Source: Nannocystis pusilla (GTDB taxonomy: Bacteria; Myxococcota_A; Polyangia; Nannocystales; Nannocystaceae). Taken from it: a stretch of 64,000 nt of DNA. The stretch covers positions 11,118,001 through 11,182,000 of the forward strand of contig NZ_JAPNKE010000002.1 in assembly GCF_026626665.1 (NCBI RefSeq). The letters are read 5' to 3'. How positions within the stretch are numbered: the first letter of the stretch is position 1; each line of letters begins with the position of its first letter. Below, one piece after another: positions 18,972-29,317 of the stretch. The notes beneath the pieces were generated by a model. That model worked only from the letters and a program-made list of their open reading frames with translations, was not told the DNA's origin and did not search any database. The position numbers and the translations under genes are program-made.

Positions 18972-20837
18972 CTATTCGAACTTGAAGACGTGGCGCACCG
19001 ACTCGGTCGCGGGCCCGCGATCGTACTGCCGCGATCGGACCGCACGGGTCGTACACTCGATGAGCGCCCCGTTGCTCTCCTTCGGCAGCGTCACCCGCTC
19101 CGCGAGACCTGCCGCGCTGATCGCTACCTTCACCGGGAGCTTGCCCTCGAGGTTGCCACCGTGCCGCCGGAAGCACACCTCGACGGCGGACGCCACGGTG
19201 CTCAGGTCGCGTACGATCGTGCGCTGGCGCGGCGAACTGCTGCGCTCGGTCGCTGGTGGTGAGGGCGACGGCGCCGCGCTGGCCAGTGTCGGCGTGATGT
19301 TCGGCGAGGGGGCGGGTGGCGGCACCGGCCCCCGCGGTTGCGAGAGAAGTGCAAGAAGAGCGTCGTCCACCGACCGCGGCGACGTACCTGACTCGATCAA
19401 CTGCTTGAGCCCTCGCACCGTCTCTTCGAGCTGTTCGATTCGCTCGTCCCGTGTCTGACCGCCGCGGATTGCGTCGACCACTTTCGTTCCGACGATCCCG
19501 ACCGAGACGCACATCGCCGCGGCCACCGCGAGGAGCCCCTTCGAGAGCGTCCCCGCCGTCGTCACGGTCGTCGCGGCGCCAGCACTCGCAGCGGGTGTGG
19601 CGAGCGCGTCCGCCGGGGCAGGCGATGGGAGCGGTGGGGCTGCCGCGAACGCCGCCACCGCTATCTGCGGCTTCGCGGCCACCTTCACGGAGGGCGGCTT
19701 GCGGGCGGCGAGTTCGCTCTCCGACGGTTTCGCCAGGAGGTCGCGGGCGATCGCCAGCGCCTCCGCGAACTCGGCCATGCTCTGGATCCTGTCCTATGGG
19801 TCAGGTCGCAACGCGTTGTAGAGCACGCGCTCGAGCTCGGCGTCCTCGAACTCGGGCACGACGGAGCGGATCGGCCGCGGCTCGCGTTGACCGGGCGCGA
19901 AGGGGAGCCGGCCCGCCACAAGCTCGTAGAGGATCACGCCGAGGGAGTAGACGTCGGAGACGAAGGTCGGCCGGGCAGGAGGGTGGCGCGCGAGCAGCTC
20001 CGGCGCCAGGTACTCCGGGTTGCCGAACTGCACCCCGAGGGGCGTCGCCAGACGCGAGCCCGGTGGATCTTCATATCGCTGCGGATGACGTATGTAGAAA
20101 TCCTCCAACAGCCTACATACGCCGAAATCGATAACCTTTACACGAATTTGGGACCCACGCAGGAGCATGATGTTCGAGGGGGTGAGGTCGCGATGCACGA
20201 TCCAGCGCTCATGCGCCTTGCCGACCCCCGCGCATACTTGCAGGCCGATCTCGATAACCTCGGCGGCCGGTAGCCGGAGCCGGCGGTCCCGCACCTTCCG
20301 GATCGACTCGCCGTCGAGCAGTTCCATGACGAGGAAGAGCTGACCGTTGCTCCGCTTGCCTCGCGTACCGGAAGTGCCGCTCGACTTGTCGGCCTCGTCA
20401 GGCACCTCGTCGCAGGCGAAGATGCGGACGACGTTGGGGTGGTCGATCGCCGCCAGCGCGACGGCCTCGCGCCGGAGCCGCTCGCGGCTGTCCTCACGCA
20501 GGCGCAGCTTCGGGTCGAGGAACTTGATGGCGACGTCGCGGCCGAGCAGCAGGCTGTAGCCGCGGAAGACCATGCCCATCCCGCCCTCGCCGATCAGCTC
20601 GCGCCGCTCGATCTGCCCGGGCAGCATGCACGGCGGCGGCACCTCCTCGCGGACGAGCCCCGGTGCATCCGGGTCGTCGTCGAGGGCGCCCCAGCCCGAG
20701 TCAGCGTCTTCGTCCTCGGCGTCGCCGTCGTCGCTGACATCGTCGTCATCCTCATCGACAACGACGTCCGCGACCGTGCGCGCGACAGGTTCTTCGTCCT
20801 CGTCTCGACCTCTTGGAGAAGACATGGCCATCGGCAC
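18972..20837 (-). CDS. Ser/Thr protein kinase interrupted by an in-frame TAG
   Basis: An acidic N-terminal tail (DEDDDDVSDDGDAEDEDAD) precedes a Hanks-type kinase domain: IGEGGMGMVFRG (82-93), K105 in VAIKFL, HRDLTPSN (215-222), DFG (237-239) and GNPEYLAPE. The catalytic-loop lysine is replaced by Thr, which occurs in some myxobacterial kinases. At codon 348 (19794-19796) a TAG interrupts the conserved RPDP-x-DR-x-x-SMAEFAEAL segment. Reading continues in the same frame through a membrane span (GLLAVAAAMCVSVGIVG), a Pro-rich linker and a C-terminal domain (STVASAVEVCFRRHGGNL, ending ESVRHVFKF) shared with the kinase at 13517. GTG at 20837 or ATG at 20831 starts. The stop could be a real nonsense mutation or an error. 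Confidence 0.8.
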
Positions 20838-21790
20838 CTCGGAGCCGGCGCGACCATATCAAACCGCAGCAAACCAGACCATGCCCGTCGCGGGGCACGG
20901 CGAAGTTGATCGATGTGTAAGCTGGACCCCCTTCATTTCAAGTTCCTTTTTGATCGCGGGTTCGCGGCCCCCGAGTGCTCGAGCGGCTCCACGGCCAGAG
21001 GAGCACGCTCTCTCGTGGGACTTTGCGGGGCGTGCCATCTCGATGGACCTCGTCTCTCACAACTCGCGGACGCTGGACCTCATTCAGCCCCACGAGAGGA
21101 TACCTATGGCGAATCGTCGCACAGGAGTGGGCTCACGGCCGGTCCACGGTGTTCCGAGCCCCACCGCCGTACGCGCCGTTCCCCTCGTTCCCCTGTTTCG
21201 CCCTGTTCGTCCAGGCCAGGCTGCTCAGCGCCAGCCCCACCGCTACGGCTCGCGCGCGCGAGCGGTCGTTCGGCAATATACACCGGCCGAGCGAGGCCCA
21301 GCGCCGGGACTTCTTCGCCCTGACTCGCCGCTGGCTGGACCGCCTATTCGACGCGTGCCCGGGAGGCGGCGCTGCGCTCCGCGACGAGCTTCACGGGCTC
21401 CTCGCGCCGCTCCCCGTCGACGATCCACAAAGCGGCCCGTAGAAGACTCCGACGACCGATACGAGCGAGAACGTCGACAATGCCGGGCGCATCATTGGCC
21501 GCCAAATCGTGCAGGGGCAAGGTCGGGTCGGGCACGGATGGCGAGCCCAAGGCGACTGCGCTCATCGCTGGCAGGCCGTCAGAGACGTGGCGCGATTCCC
21601 GCGGACAACCTCGATCGCCGAGGTTGTCCGGGGTCGATTGGGCGGCGATGCAACAGAAGAGGGCCATCTCGGCGGAGCGCATGGCGCGCGGACAACCTGA
21701 CAACCTCGCGTGCCGCGTCGCGTCGCGGGGAACCACTGCAGTGGTGGAGCGCGATATTGCTCGGCGCGACCGCAGGTGGTACCCAAGGGC
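20838..21790. other. Intergenic stretch without a convincing gene
   Basis: Upstream of both the kinase and the RCC1 gene, this holds open frames on both strands, for example plus-strand text ending RRDFFALTRRWLDRLFDACP near 21.4 kb and minus-strand LLRAALWIVDGERREEPVK over the same bases. Both have G/C-rich third positions and no homology I recognise, so neither is called. A strong hairpin at 21602-21630 is listed separately. Promoters of two divergent units should lie here. Confidence 0.4.
21602..21630. repeat. Perfect 12-bp inverted repeat (hairpin)
   Basis: CGGACAACCTCG (21602-21613) and its exact reverse complement (21619-21630) flank a five-base loop. CGGACAACCT occurs again near 21689-21699, followed by CAACCTCG. 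No T-run follows, so it is not a classic terminator. It may be an operator or a processed-RNA structure upstream of the RCC1 gene. Confidence 0.55.
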
Positions 21791-23880
21791 ATGCGCTCCC
21801 TGAATGCCCGAGCGGCGCTGAAGATCGCATGGTGCTGCGGTACGGCGACGTGTATACCGGCTCCGTCAGCGCCGACGGCCGCACCGAGTGTCGCACCGGT
21901 AGCGTCTTCCCCAGCTCCCGGCACCCTCGTGATCGGTGCACGGACCCCTCGGATCGTCGGCGGCGAGCACCACACTTGCGCGATTACCCAGGACGGCGGC
22001 GTCGCCTGCTGGGGGGACAACAGCGACGGCCAGCTCGGTGACGACACCGGCCGCCCGAGTCGGGTACCGGTGCGCGTGGATGGAGTGCACGGTGTCGTCG
22101 CGCTCGCCAGCGGCCACGCTCACACCTGCGCCCTTCAACGTGCGGGGCGGGTGTACTGTTGGGGCAGTAATGATTTTGGTCAGCTCGGGAACGGCGTGTC
22201 GTTTGGTTCGGGGAGGGCGAAGCAGGTCGGGGCGTTGACCCGGGTGGAGGCGCTTGCCGCGACGGATTTCGGGACCTGCGCCCTCCAGGATGGGAGCGTG
22301 TGGTGTTGGGGCTGGGGCGACGGTGCGGTCGACCCGATTGTGGAATTGCCGCGGCTTCGCCATCCTCTCCCGGAGAAAGTCCAAGATCTTTGCGCCGGCG
22401 AGAAATTCATGTGTGCTCGGCACGGCGCAGAGATCTCCTGTTGGGGTACGTCCAAGCAATACGCTCCCGCCAGCCGCGTCCGGGGATCGCCGACGCGCGC
22501 GGCCTCGCCTGCGGAGGGGCTGGTGCGTGCGTCGTCCGTGAGGACGGGACCGTCGGGTGCTGGGGCGCGACCGGAGGGGACGGGTGGTGGTCGGTGCAGT
22601 TGGTCCCCGGCGTCACCGATGCTGGCGACGTCGCGGTCGGCGGTCGTCACGCCTGCGCGCTCCACCAGACCGGCGCAGTGAGCTGTTGGGGTGACAGCAA
22701 GGACGGCCAGCTCGGCACCTTTGCCCACGCCCCTGGTGCAGCCCACGCCGTGCAAGTGACTTGGCCCATGGTAGCCATCGGTGTCGGCGAGCACCATAGC
22801 TGCGGGCAGTATCGAGACGGCCGGATCGCCTGTTGGGGCTCCAACGCGCGTGGGGAGTCCGGGTGGGGCCAAGAGTCGCTCAGCCTGTCCCCGGAGCGGA
22901 TCGTTGGGCTGTCCGAGATCGACGGGTTGCTCGCCGCGCGCAGCTTGACCTGCGCCCAGCGACGGGGTGAGGCTTTGTGCTGGGGGGCCATGTACGGCCT
23001 CCAGCCGGGGTCCGAGCTGCTGGAGCCGACACGCGTCGAGGCGCTCCGGCGGAGCCGTGGCATCGTGGGGGCCGGCGGGACGGCCTGTGCCTGGACGGCG
23101 GACCACACCGCCCACTGTCTCGCGGGTACTGCAAGCGTGCCGACGACGGACGTCCTGCAGATCGTGCCCGGCGATCGGCGGTCGTTCCCCTGGGCGCTAC
23201 GGTCCGATGGCGTGTGGCGCCAGCCGTCTTCGGAAGCGAAGCTCTTGCCCGAGGACTTCATCGCCGCGTTGGCGCCTCCCCCTGGCAAGCCGCAGGCGAT
23301 CGTCGAGATCGCTGCATGGTCGGATGCTGACGGCCTCTGCGCTCGACTCCAGCAGGGCCGCGTGCGTTGCCTGCCCGACGTGGAGTCCGACGAGGAGCCG
23401 CTCGAAATGTCGCTCGCCGGATCCCGACGATCGCAACCGCTACCGGACGCCCGTAGCATCCGTTCAAATCGACTCGGTGTTTGCGCCTTGCTGGTCAACG
23501 GGACCGTGGCCTGCATCGACGACTGGTCAGAGGACCCTGCCGCCGAGCTCGTCCCGCAGCTACGCGAGGTAGTTGAACTCGCCGCGGGTCAGCGGCACTT
23601 CTGCGCGCGAACGCACAAGGGCGAGGTGTTCTGCTGGGGCGGCAACGAGAGCGGCCAGCTCGGCGACGGCACGACCCGGTCGCGCACCAAGTCGCCAGTC
23701 AAGGTCATCGGCCTGACAGGCACCCGGGGAATCGCCGCTGGCGATGTCCATACCTGCGCGCTCACCCAAGCGCGCGAGGTCGTCTGCTGGGGTGACCATC
23801 GCGGCAATGGCCGGGCCGCACACGCCAAGGCCAACGAGCGCAGCGCGTCACCGGTGGTCATTCGCGGGACGCCGCTGTGA
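21791..23880 (+). CDS. RCC1-repeat (beta-propeller) protein, one frameshift
   Basis: At least seven RCC1-type blades are seen, each of the form G-x-x-H-(T/S)-C-A-L-x-x-x-G-x-V-x-C-W-G-x-N (for example GGEHHTCAITQDGGVACWGD, SGHAHTCALQRAGRVYCWGS, AAGQRHFCARTHKGEVFCWG). The chain passes from one frame to another at the run GGGG at 22482-22485; adding one G joins them (VRG-IADARGLACGG). Full length is about 695 residues. The N-terminus is Pro/Ala-rich with cysteines but no clear signal peptide, and the start at 21791 is tentative. RCC1 repeats in bacteria usually act in binding; there is no sign of nucleotide exchange activity. Middle blades have diverged. The stop overlaps the next ORF (GTGA). 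Confidence 0.8.
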
Positions 23881-24263
23881 GTCGCGTTGGACCGGTGTCC
23901 GCCACACAAAACTTCGTCCGCGCGTCGACTTCAGTCGCCCCTTCGGGTCAGGCTGATCGCGCTGGCTCGCAGCCGCGCCCGATGCCGGTGGGTAACTCCT
24001 TCATGCCGCAGGCCGTCTTGCACCGGTCCGTCGCCGAATGCGGCCCCGAGCAGTGGCCAGTCACCTACGAGCTCGAGGGACGTTTCGTCGACGTCTCTCC
24101 CTTCTTCACCACCATGGCGATCGACGGCTTCATCGGCGACTGGCTCAGCACGGATCCTGTCGACCCGCCACGGATCTACGGCACCTTCAGCGGCGACCTC
24201 GCCGGCCCCTTCGAGGCCGTCCACTGCGCAGCGAACGACGTGTTCATCGACAACTGCGGGTGA
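23877..24263 (+). CDS. Small hypothetical protein
   Basis: A 128-residue ORF starts with GTG overlapping the RCC1 stop. Its conserved-looking part is the second half (YELEGRFVDVSPFFTTMAID, DPPRIYGTFSGDLAGPFEAV), ending CAANDVFIDNCG. A later start (ATG at 23982) would give 93 residues. There is no signal peptide or recognised domain. It may be a piece of a larger protein whose other part is hidden by a frameshift, given how often that occurs here. Confidence 0.4.
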   Translation: MSRVGPVSATQNFVRASTSVAPSGQADRAGSQPRPMPVGNSFMPQAVLHRSVAECGPEQWPVTYELEGRFVDVSPFFTTMAIDGFIGDWLSTDPVDPPRIYGTFSGDLAGPFEAVHCAANDVFIDNCG

Positions 24264-24398
24264 CCGGGTGGTGAGCGGCTGGGCCGGGCTCGCCGAACCC
24301 GCGGTCCGCCGCCGGAAGACCGCGTGCGGACGTGCAGCATGCCGATCGGGATCGCGCACGCGCACTCGTTGTGCGAGGATGTCCTCAGGCCTCGCCGG

Positions 24399-27343
24399 AT
24401 GCACCCGACCCTCCACGCGCTCATCGAGCGTAACCTCGTCATCTGCGTCGGTCCCCTCGTCTCCGAGGCCGCCGGACTCGCGGGACCGCGTGGCCTCGCG
24501 CAGCACTTCGTCGAGTCGCTGCACCCGATGCTGCCGGACCGCGCCGAACTGGCCGCGCTCGTCGCCGCCGGCGAGGTCGCCCGGGCGCTCGAGCGCGTCG
24601 AACGTCTGATCGGCAGCGCGCGCTTCATTGACGTCGCGCGGCCTTTACTCGACCGCGGCGACGCGCGCCTGCCTCTCGTCGCGCGGGCCATCGCGGCGCT
24701 CTCGCCCGAACTCGGCCGGATCTGCACAACCAACCTCGACACCCTGCTCGAGCGCGCGCTCGAGTCCTGGCCGGCGCTGGACGCCGAACCGCGCGATCTC
24801 GGCGGGAGGGAGCGCTGCCTCGTGAAGCTCTGCGGCACGGCGGCGCAGGTCTCCTCATGGGTGCTCACCCGCGAGCGGCTACTCGCCCGCGGGGCAGAGC
24901 TGCCGCGGACCGGGTCGTGGTTGCGCAGGTACCGGCTGCTCATCGTCGGCTATCGCGCTGACGACGAGGTGTTGCGCCGACTGGTTCTCCCGTTGCGAGG
25001 TCGTGACGCCTGCGGCCTCGAGCCGGTCAACCTGGCCTACGTGCCCGCCGACAGCGTGACGCCCGAGAGCCGGGAGCTGTTGGCCGAATACGGGATCGAG
25101 CTCGTCCCGATCGCCGGCGATTACGACCTCGGCGCCGCCGAGTGGCTCCACGCGCTCTTCGATGCCTACCAGCGAGAGACGAGGACGCGCAGCAGGCCGC
25201 CGTATCACCGGCGCTACTATGACGGATATTGGTGTCCGTACCGGGGCCTCGCGCCGTTCGAGTCTGGCGACGAGGCGCAGCTCTTCGGCCGCGCGGCCGA
25301 TGTCCACCGCGCGATCGAGCAGCTCCGCGTGCGCCCGGAGAGCCGCTGGCTGATCGTCCACGGCGCCGACGGGATCGGCACGTCCTCGTTCGTCGCCGCT
25401 GGCGTCTACCCGGCGACCATGCGCGGCGCGGCGTGGACCACGCCCGGCGAGCCGACCTGGCACGGGCTGCGAGGACGTGTGCACCGGCGGCCGCTGCTCG
25501 CGCTCGCCGAGAGCATGGCGTCGCTCGCCGCCTCGCGCCTCCGCTCCAGGGAGTACGACGAGCCGGAGCCGGGGGAGTACGACGAGCCGGAGCCGGGGGA
25601 GTACGACGCGCCGGAGGACGAGGCGACCGGGCTCGATCCGGCGCCGACGACCGCGGCCCTCCACGAGCAGTTCGGCGCCAGCACGCGGGCGCTGGCGGAC
25701 CACCTCGCCTCGTCGCATCCGGGCGGCCTCGTGCTCGCCGTGGACGGGCTTGAGGACGCGATCGACAGCGACGACGACGAGGAGCAGGAGCGGTTCGCGG
25801 CCTCGGTCGCGCACGCGCTGGCGCACGCGGCCGTGCCGTTCTTGCTGATCACCCCGATCCGCAGCCGCTACCTTGGCGAGCTCCATCGGCTGCCACAGCT
25901 TCTTGAGCGGATGACCGGCCGGGATCCTCCCGTGATCTACGCGCTCGCGCCGATGACTGAGGACGCGCTGCGCCAGGTGATCCGGGGCCCCGGCGAGCGC
26001 GCGGGGATCATCGTCGCCGAGCGGCTGGTGGAGCGGATCCTCGCGGATGTCGATCGGCTGACGCGCGCGCCACAACCACCGCAGCCGGGGACCGTCCTGG
26101 CATTGCTCGCCGCCGCCCTGGCCGGGACGTATCACCACATGAAGCACGGTGAGTTCTGCGAGACGGCTTACGAGGCCGGGGCGGGTCTCGCCGGTGCCGT
26201 CGAGCGGTACGCCGAGCAGGCGGTCGCGGCAGCGATCGCGGACTACAGCGAGACCTGGGTGCGGCGTGTGTTCCTGCTGGTGCTCGCGGGCGAGGTCGAT
26301 CGACGCGGCCGCCCCCGCCCGCTGACCCACGAGGAGGTGATCGAGCGACTGCTGCCGCATGTCCCGGCGGACAGGCCCCGAAATCAGCGGGTCCGCGCGG
26401 AGAACGTGCTCCGGCGGACGTCCGTCGCGGCCGGCGGGCTCATTTCGGTCTCGAAGCATTGCGTCACCCTCCTGCATGACGTGCTGCGGTCCCACTGGCC
26501 GCGCCTGCGCGCCTGGCAGGCGCCGGACTGGCAGCCTCCGGTCGGGGAGACGCCGCCGAGCGGAACGGTCCATGCCGAGATGGTCGCGTGGGCATGGCCC
26601 GCAGGGCCCGCAGGGCACGACGCCGCCACGGTCCGGTCCGCCCGTAAGCACCCTCGGCAGCGCCCGCGCGCGGCGCCTCCCCGGACCCATCCCCGCGCCT
26701 CGCCGACCCGCAACCGCTCGAGCAGTACACCATGGCCGCTGAACGACCCGAGCCGGTGCCGGGCGGCGCCGCGACGCGGCCCGCGCGAGCCGAGCCAGTG
26801 CCGAGCCCCGCCCAACCGGCAGCCGCAGCGGACATGGCGACGACGCCGTCCGGCGCCGGCTTCTGGCTACAGACGATCGGGATGATCACGCTCGGGAGCA
26901 CCATTGGTGCGCTGCTCACAATCGTCGTTCGCGTGCTCCTCACCGCCGGCCCGGCCGGGCCGACCACTCCCGCGATCGCCAGCGAGCCGATCGTCGACCT
27001 GACGCCCACGCCTGAACCGCCACAAGCCCCCATCCACAACGGAGTCGCTCAACCATCGCGGCCCACTGTACAGCCCGACGAGCCGCCCTTGGTCGACCTG
27101 GAGACGGCGCTCGATCGCGCCGGCGAGCCCCTCCGCGCGTGCGCCCGCGAACCCGGGCAGCTCGTCTCCATCGAGCTGGCGGTCGAGGCCGGCGCGACGC
27201 GCTTCACCAGGATCGACGTACGAACCACCGAGACGACGGCAGACCGCTGCGTTCGTGGCATCCTCGAACGCCTCCGGTTTGCGGCCCGGCCGTCCGCGTC
27301 GGCCTTCATCACGGAGCTGACGGCCTCAAGCAGCCCGAGATAG
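24399..27343 (+). CDS. Membrane protein with degenerate SIR2-like and STAND-like domains, one frameshift
   Basis: Residues 1-260 are SIR2-like: LVICVGPLVSEAAGL, ICTTNLDTLLERALE (109-123), LVKLCGTA (141-148) and LLIVGYRADDE. Family members usually have KLHG, so the catalytic His position is Cys here. Residues 279-460 are STAND-like (CPYRGLAPFESGDEAQLFGR) with a P-loop position reading GADGIGTSS, in which the essential Lys is Thr; LVLAVDGLEDAID is Walker B-like. A helical region follows. After a frameshift near 26645 the chain continues into a Pro-rich linker, one membrane span (MITLGSTIGALLTIVVRVLL) and a C-terminal domain (LRACAREPGQLVSIELAVEA, CVRGILERLRF) resembling the kinase C-termini. 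GTG at 24324 is an alternative start. SIR2-STAND proteins are known phage sensors; this one looks catalytically dead. Confidence 0.75.
25551..25622 (+). repeat. 24-bp tandem repeat in the SIR2/STAND gene
   Basis: Two identical 24-base units and a diverged third encode EYDEPEPG-EYDEPEPG-EYDAPEDE (residues 385-408), an acidic Pro-rich linker between the P-loop region and the Walker B-like strand. Exact copies suggest recent expansion or slippage. Confidence 0.8.
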
Positions 27344-27433
27344 AGGGCCTTCGGGCCGCTCCCGGGCCGGTGCTCGGGGAAGCGTCGGCCCGGCGGTAGC
27401 AGCGAGCTGGTCACGCAGAGGCTACGCGGTGCC

Positions 27434-28207
27434 TTACGGCTGGCCTTGGGACATTTTCGCCAAGTTGAACACCGTGGTGCGATGCCACTTCTTGCCTCGC
27501 GGACAGAAGCCCTCCTCCTGCAACCTCTGCGCGATAGCGGCATAGCTCATGCCTTGCCCCCGCAACTCACCGATCCTGGCGATCGCGCGAAGCTCGTCGG
27601 GGTCCGGCTCGAGACGGAGCGCTTCGCGCCGGCGGATGCCTTGGGAGTCCACATAGTAGTCGCCCCATACGATCCGCTGTCCATGAGGCGGCTTGCCCCC
27701 TGCGGGCCGTCCATGCTGCTGCATGTTCTGCAGGATCTTGGAGGTGTTCTCGCTGATCATCCGCCGCTCGAACTCATGGACGTTGTCGAGGATGCCGCCG
27801 AGAAGGTTGGTGTTCGGGCTGTCGTCGTCGACGAGCCCGTCGAGGGTCTGAAGTACGGCCCCATGCTGCTTGATGGCCTTGCGCAGAACATAGGAGAGCT
27901 CGGCGTCGCGGACGAAGCGCTGGCGGTTCCTGACCAGGAATGCGCCAGCCCCGTGCTCCCGCAAGGCCGCAAGTGCCTGCAGGAACCCCGGGCGGTCCTC
28001 CATGCGATCGGCGCCACCCACGTCGATGTCCTCGAACACGGCGGCAAGACGAATCTGACGCGTGGTCGCCCAGGCTTCGAGCTCGGCGCGTTGAGCGGCC
28101 GGTGACTCTTCCTGCCGGTCGGTCGACACCCTAATGTACCCGACCGCGACGGTCGGATTACCAGGCTTCTTGGCACTTGTACGGCGTTTCCGCCCCCCAC
28201 GGACCAT
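27434..28207 (-). CDS. Serine recombinase (resolvase/invertase family)
   Basis: The 257-residue protein has a resolvase-type catalytic domain: VGYIRVSTDRQEESPAAQ with the nucleophilic Ser, DIDVGGADRMEDRPGFLQAL, and FLVRNRQRFVRDAELSYVL. A Recombinase-type DNA-binding region follows (IRRREALRLEPDPDELRAI), then AIAQRLQEEGFCPRGKKWH, typical of small site-specific serine recombinases. It is shorter than large serine integrases, so inversion, resolution or transfer of a small element is likelier than phage integration. It sits between the STAND gene and the BREX operon and may mark the edge of a mobile defence island. No attachment sites were identified. The A/T-rich region at 28208-28550 lies just upstream and should hold its promoter. 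Confidence 0.85.
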   Translation of the reverse strand: MVRGGRKRRTSAKKPGNPTVAVGYIRVSTDRQEESPAAQRAELEAWATTRQIRLAAVFEDIDVGGADRMEDRPGFLQALAALREHGAGAFLVRNRQRFVRDAELSYVLRKAIKQHGAVLQTLDGLVDDDSPNTNLLGGILDNVHEFERRMISENTSKILQNMQQHGRPAGGKPPHGQRIVWGDYYVDSQGIRRREALRLEPDPDELRAIARIGELRGQGMSYAAIAQRLQEEGFCPRGKKWHRTTVFNLAKMSQGQP

Positions 28208-28550
28208 GGGCCAAGCATAGCATTGTTCAGAGCCCGACCGGATTCCGAACAGTCACCGAACGTGCAAGATTATGAAATTGCTATATAATTCGGAAATCTT
28301 TACGTTCCATTTAATGGAATAATTTTTGCATAAGACCAGTGTGCCATCACTCTGGCCAGCATTGGTATGCCTCAAGCTGGCGTAAGATCAGGACACGTTG
28401 CTGCGCGCGACGTGCGGCGGAACATGGCCACCACGCAAATCGCCGGACCTCCGGGGCTTTCAGCAGGGGCCGCACTCGCGACCCGCGGTGCGCAACGTGT
28501 ATCTCGAGTTGCACTTGGTGCTCGACCAGCTCCGTGCTGCCCGTAGCCCT
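28208..28550. other. A/T-rich intergenic region
   Basis: This is the most A/T-rich part of the window (about 28260-28335), lying upstream of the recombinase and downstream of the zinc-ribbon gene. No gene is supported. Such base composition in a 70% GC genome suggests a promoter/operator zone or DNA of foreign origin. Confidence 0.5.
28305..28319. promoter_or_regulatory. Palindromic candidate operator
   Basis: TTCCAT-TTA-ATGGAA is an inverted repeat with perfect six-base arms in the A/T-rich region about 100 bases upstream of the serine recombinase. It could be an operator of that gene or a recombinase binding site. Confidence 0.4.
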
Positions 28551-29067
28551 TCACCCAAACAGCCACTCCGGTACCGGGACGGGCTCCCTGGGCTCGCCAT
28601 ACCCCTTGAAGAGAAGAGCATGGGTAATCCATCGAGCAGGCACCTCGATCCTCGGATCAAAGTGTGGTGACGGCGCCTCGCCTTCCTGCTTGGGGGAATT
28701 TCGCATGGGATCCGGAACCGCCGCGACAGGTAAAACCGTGGCTCGGCGTCGTCGTGATCGCGGGTGCTTTGAACACGACTTCCTTGTGCACCCAAACTGG
28801 CGGCGCCTTGACCTCCATGGCGCCGGCCGAGGTGCGAATGGTGACGAACCCCTCCTTGACCTTTCGCTCGCGCTCCGCGACCGCTGCAGCGCAGGCTTCG
28901 CAATAGCGCTTGCGCTTGAGGATCGCCGCGCCACACTCTCCGCACGTGCCTTCGGGGCGCCGCTTCGAGGTCGAACGATTGTTCTGTCTGGCCGCGCACG
29001 CGTCGCTGCAGAACTTGGGGTTCCGGGTCGTCGCTCCACAGACTTCGCAAGGGTGTTCGGTGCTCAT
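28551..29067 (-). CDS. Zinc-ribbon protein, one frameshift
   Basis: The N-terminus carries two CxxC-CxxxC modules (CEVCGATTRNPKFCSDAC and CGECGAAILKRKRYCEAC), likely two zinc ribbons or a treble-clef pair. The rest is KVKEGFVTIRTSAGAMEVK and PPVWVHKEVVFKAPAI. The frame then has to shift near 28720-28740 to reach the well-coded C-terminus SPHFDPRIEVPARWITHALL, ending EPVPVPEWLFG. Full length is about 171 residues. Function is unknown; small zinc-finger proteins next to recombinases are often DNA-binding accessory factors, which is inference only. The unshifted product would stop at 28657. Confidence 0.6.
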
Positions 29068-29317
29068 GGGAACCGGGTGACTGCCTGGCCGGCGAACATC
29101 GGCGGCCGAGTGTCGACCATATCAGGGTTCCTGTCACGATCTTTGCCGCGCTTCTCGCTGCTGGTGAGCCCACGCATCGATCTTCAGTAACGTCTGGCGA
29201 CTGCGTTGTGACGAGGAGCCAGCCGGAGACGTACAGGAGTGACGGCCGTCCGGGTGGCGGTGCCACACCAAACCTGAATCCGCTCGCGCCCGTCCCAGAT
29301 CTCGGACCGCGGAGGCG

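Noticed and set aside
20975..21442. Plus-strand 155-codon ORF upstream of the RCC1 gene
   Set aside because: Plus and minus frames here have equal coding character and no homology. There is not enough support to call either.
26732..27343. Separate small membrane protein gene starting at 26732
   Set aside because: The coding signal continues upstream of its Met to about 26645, where it meets the SIR2/STAND frame, so it is better read as that protein's end.
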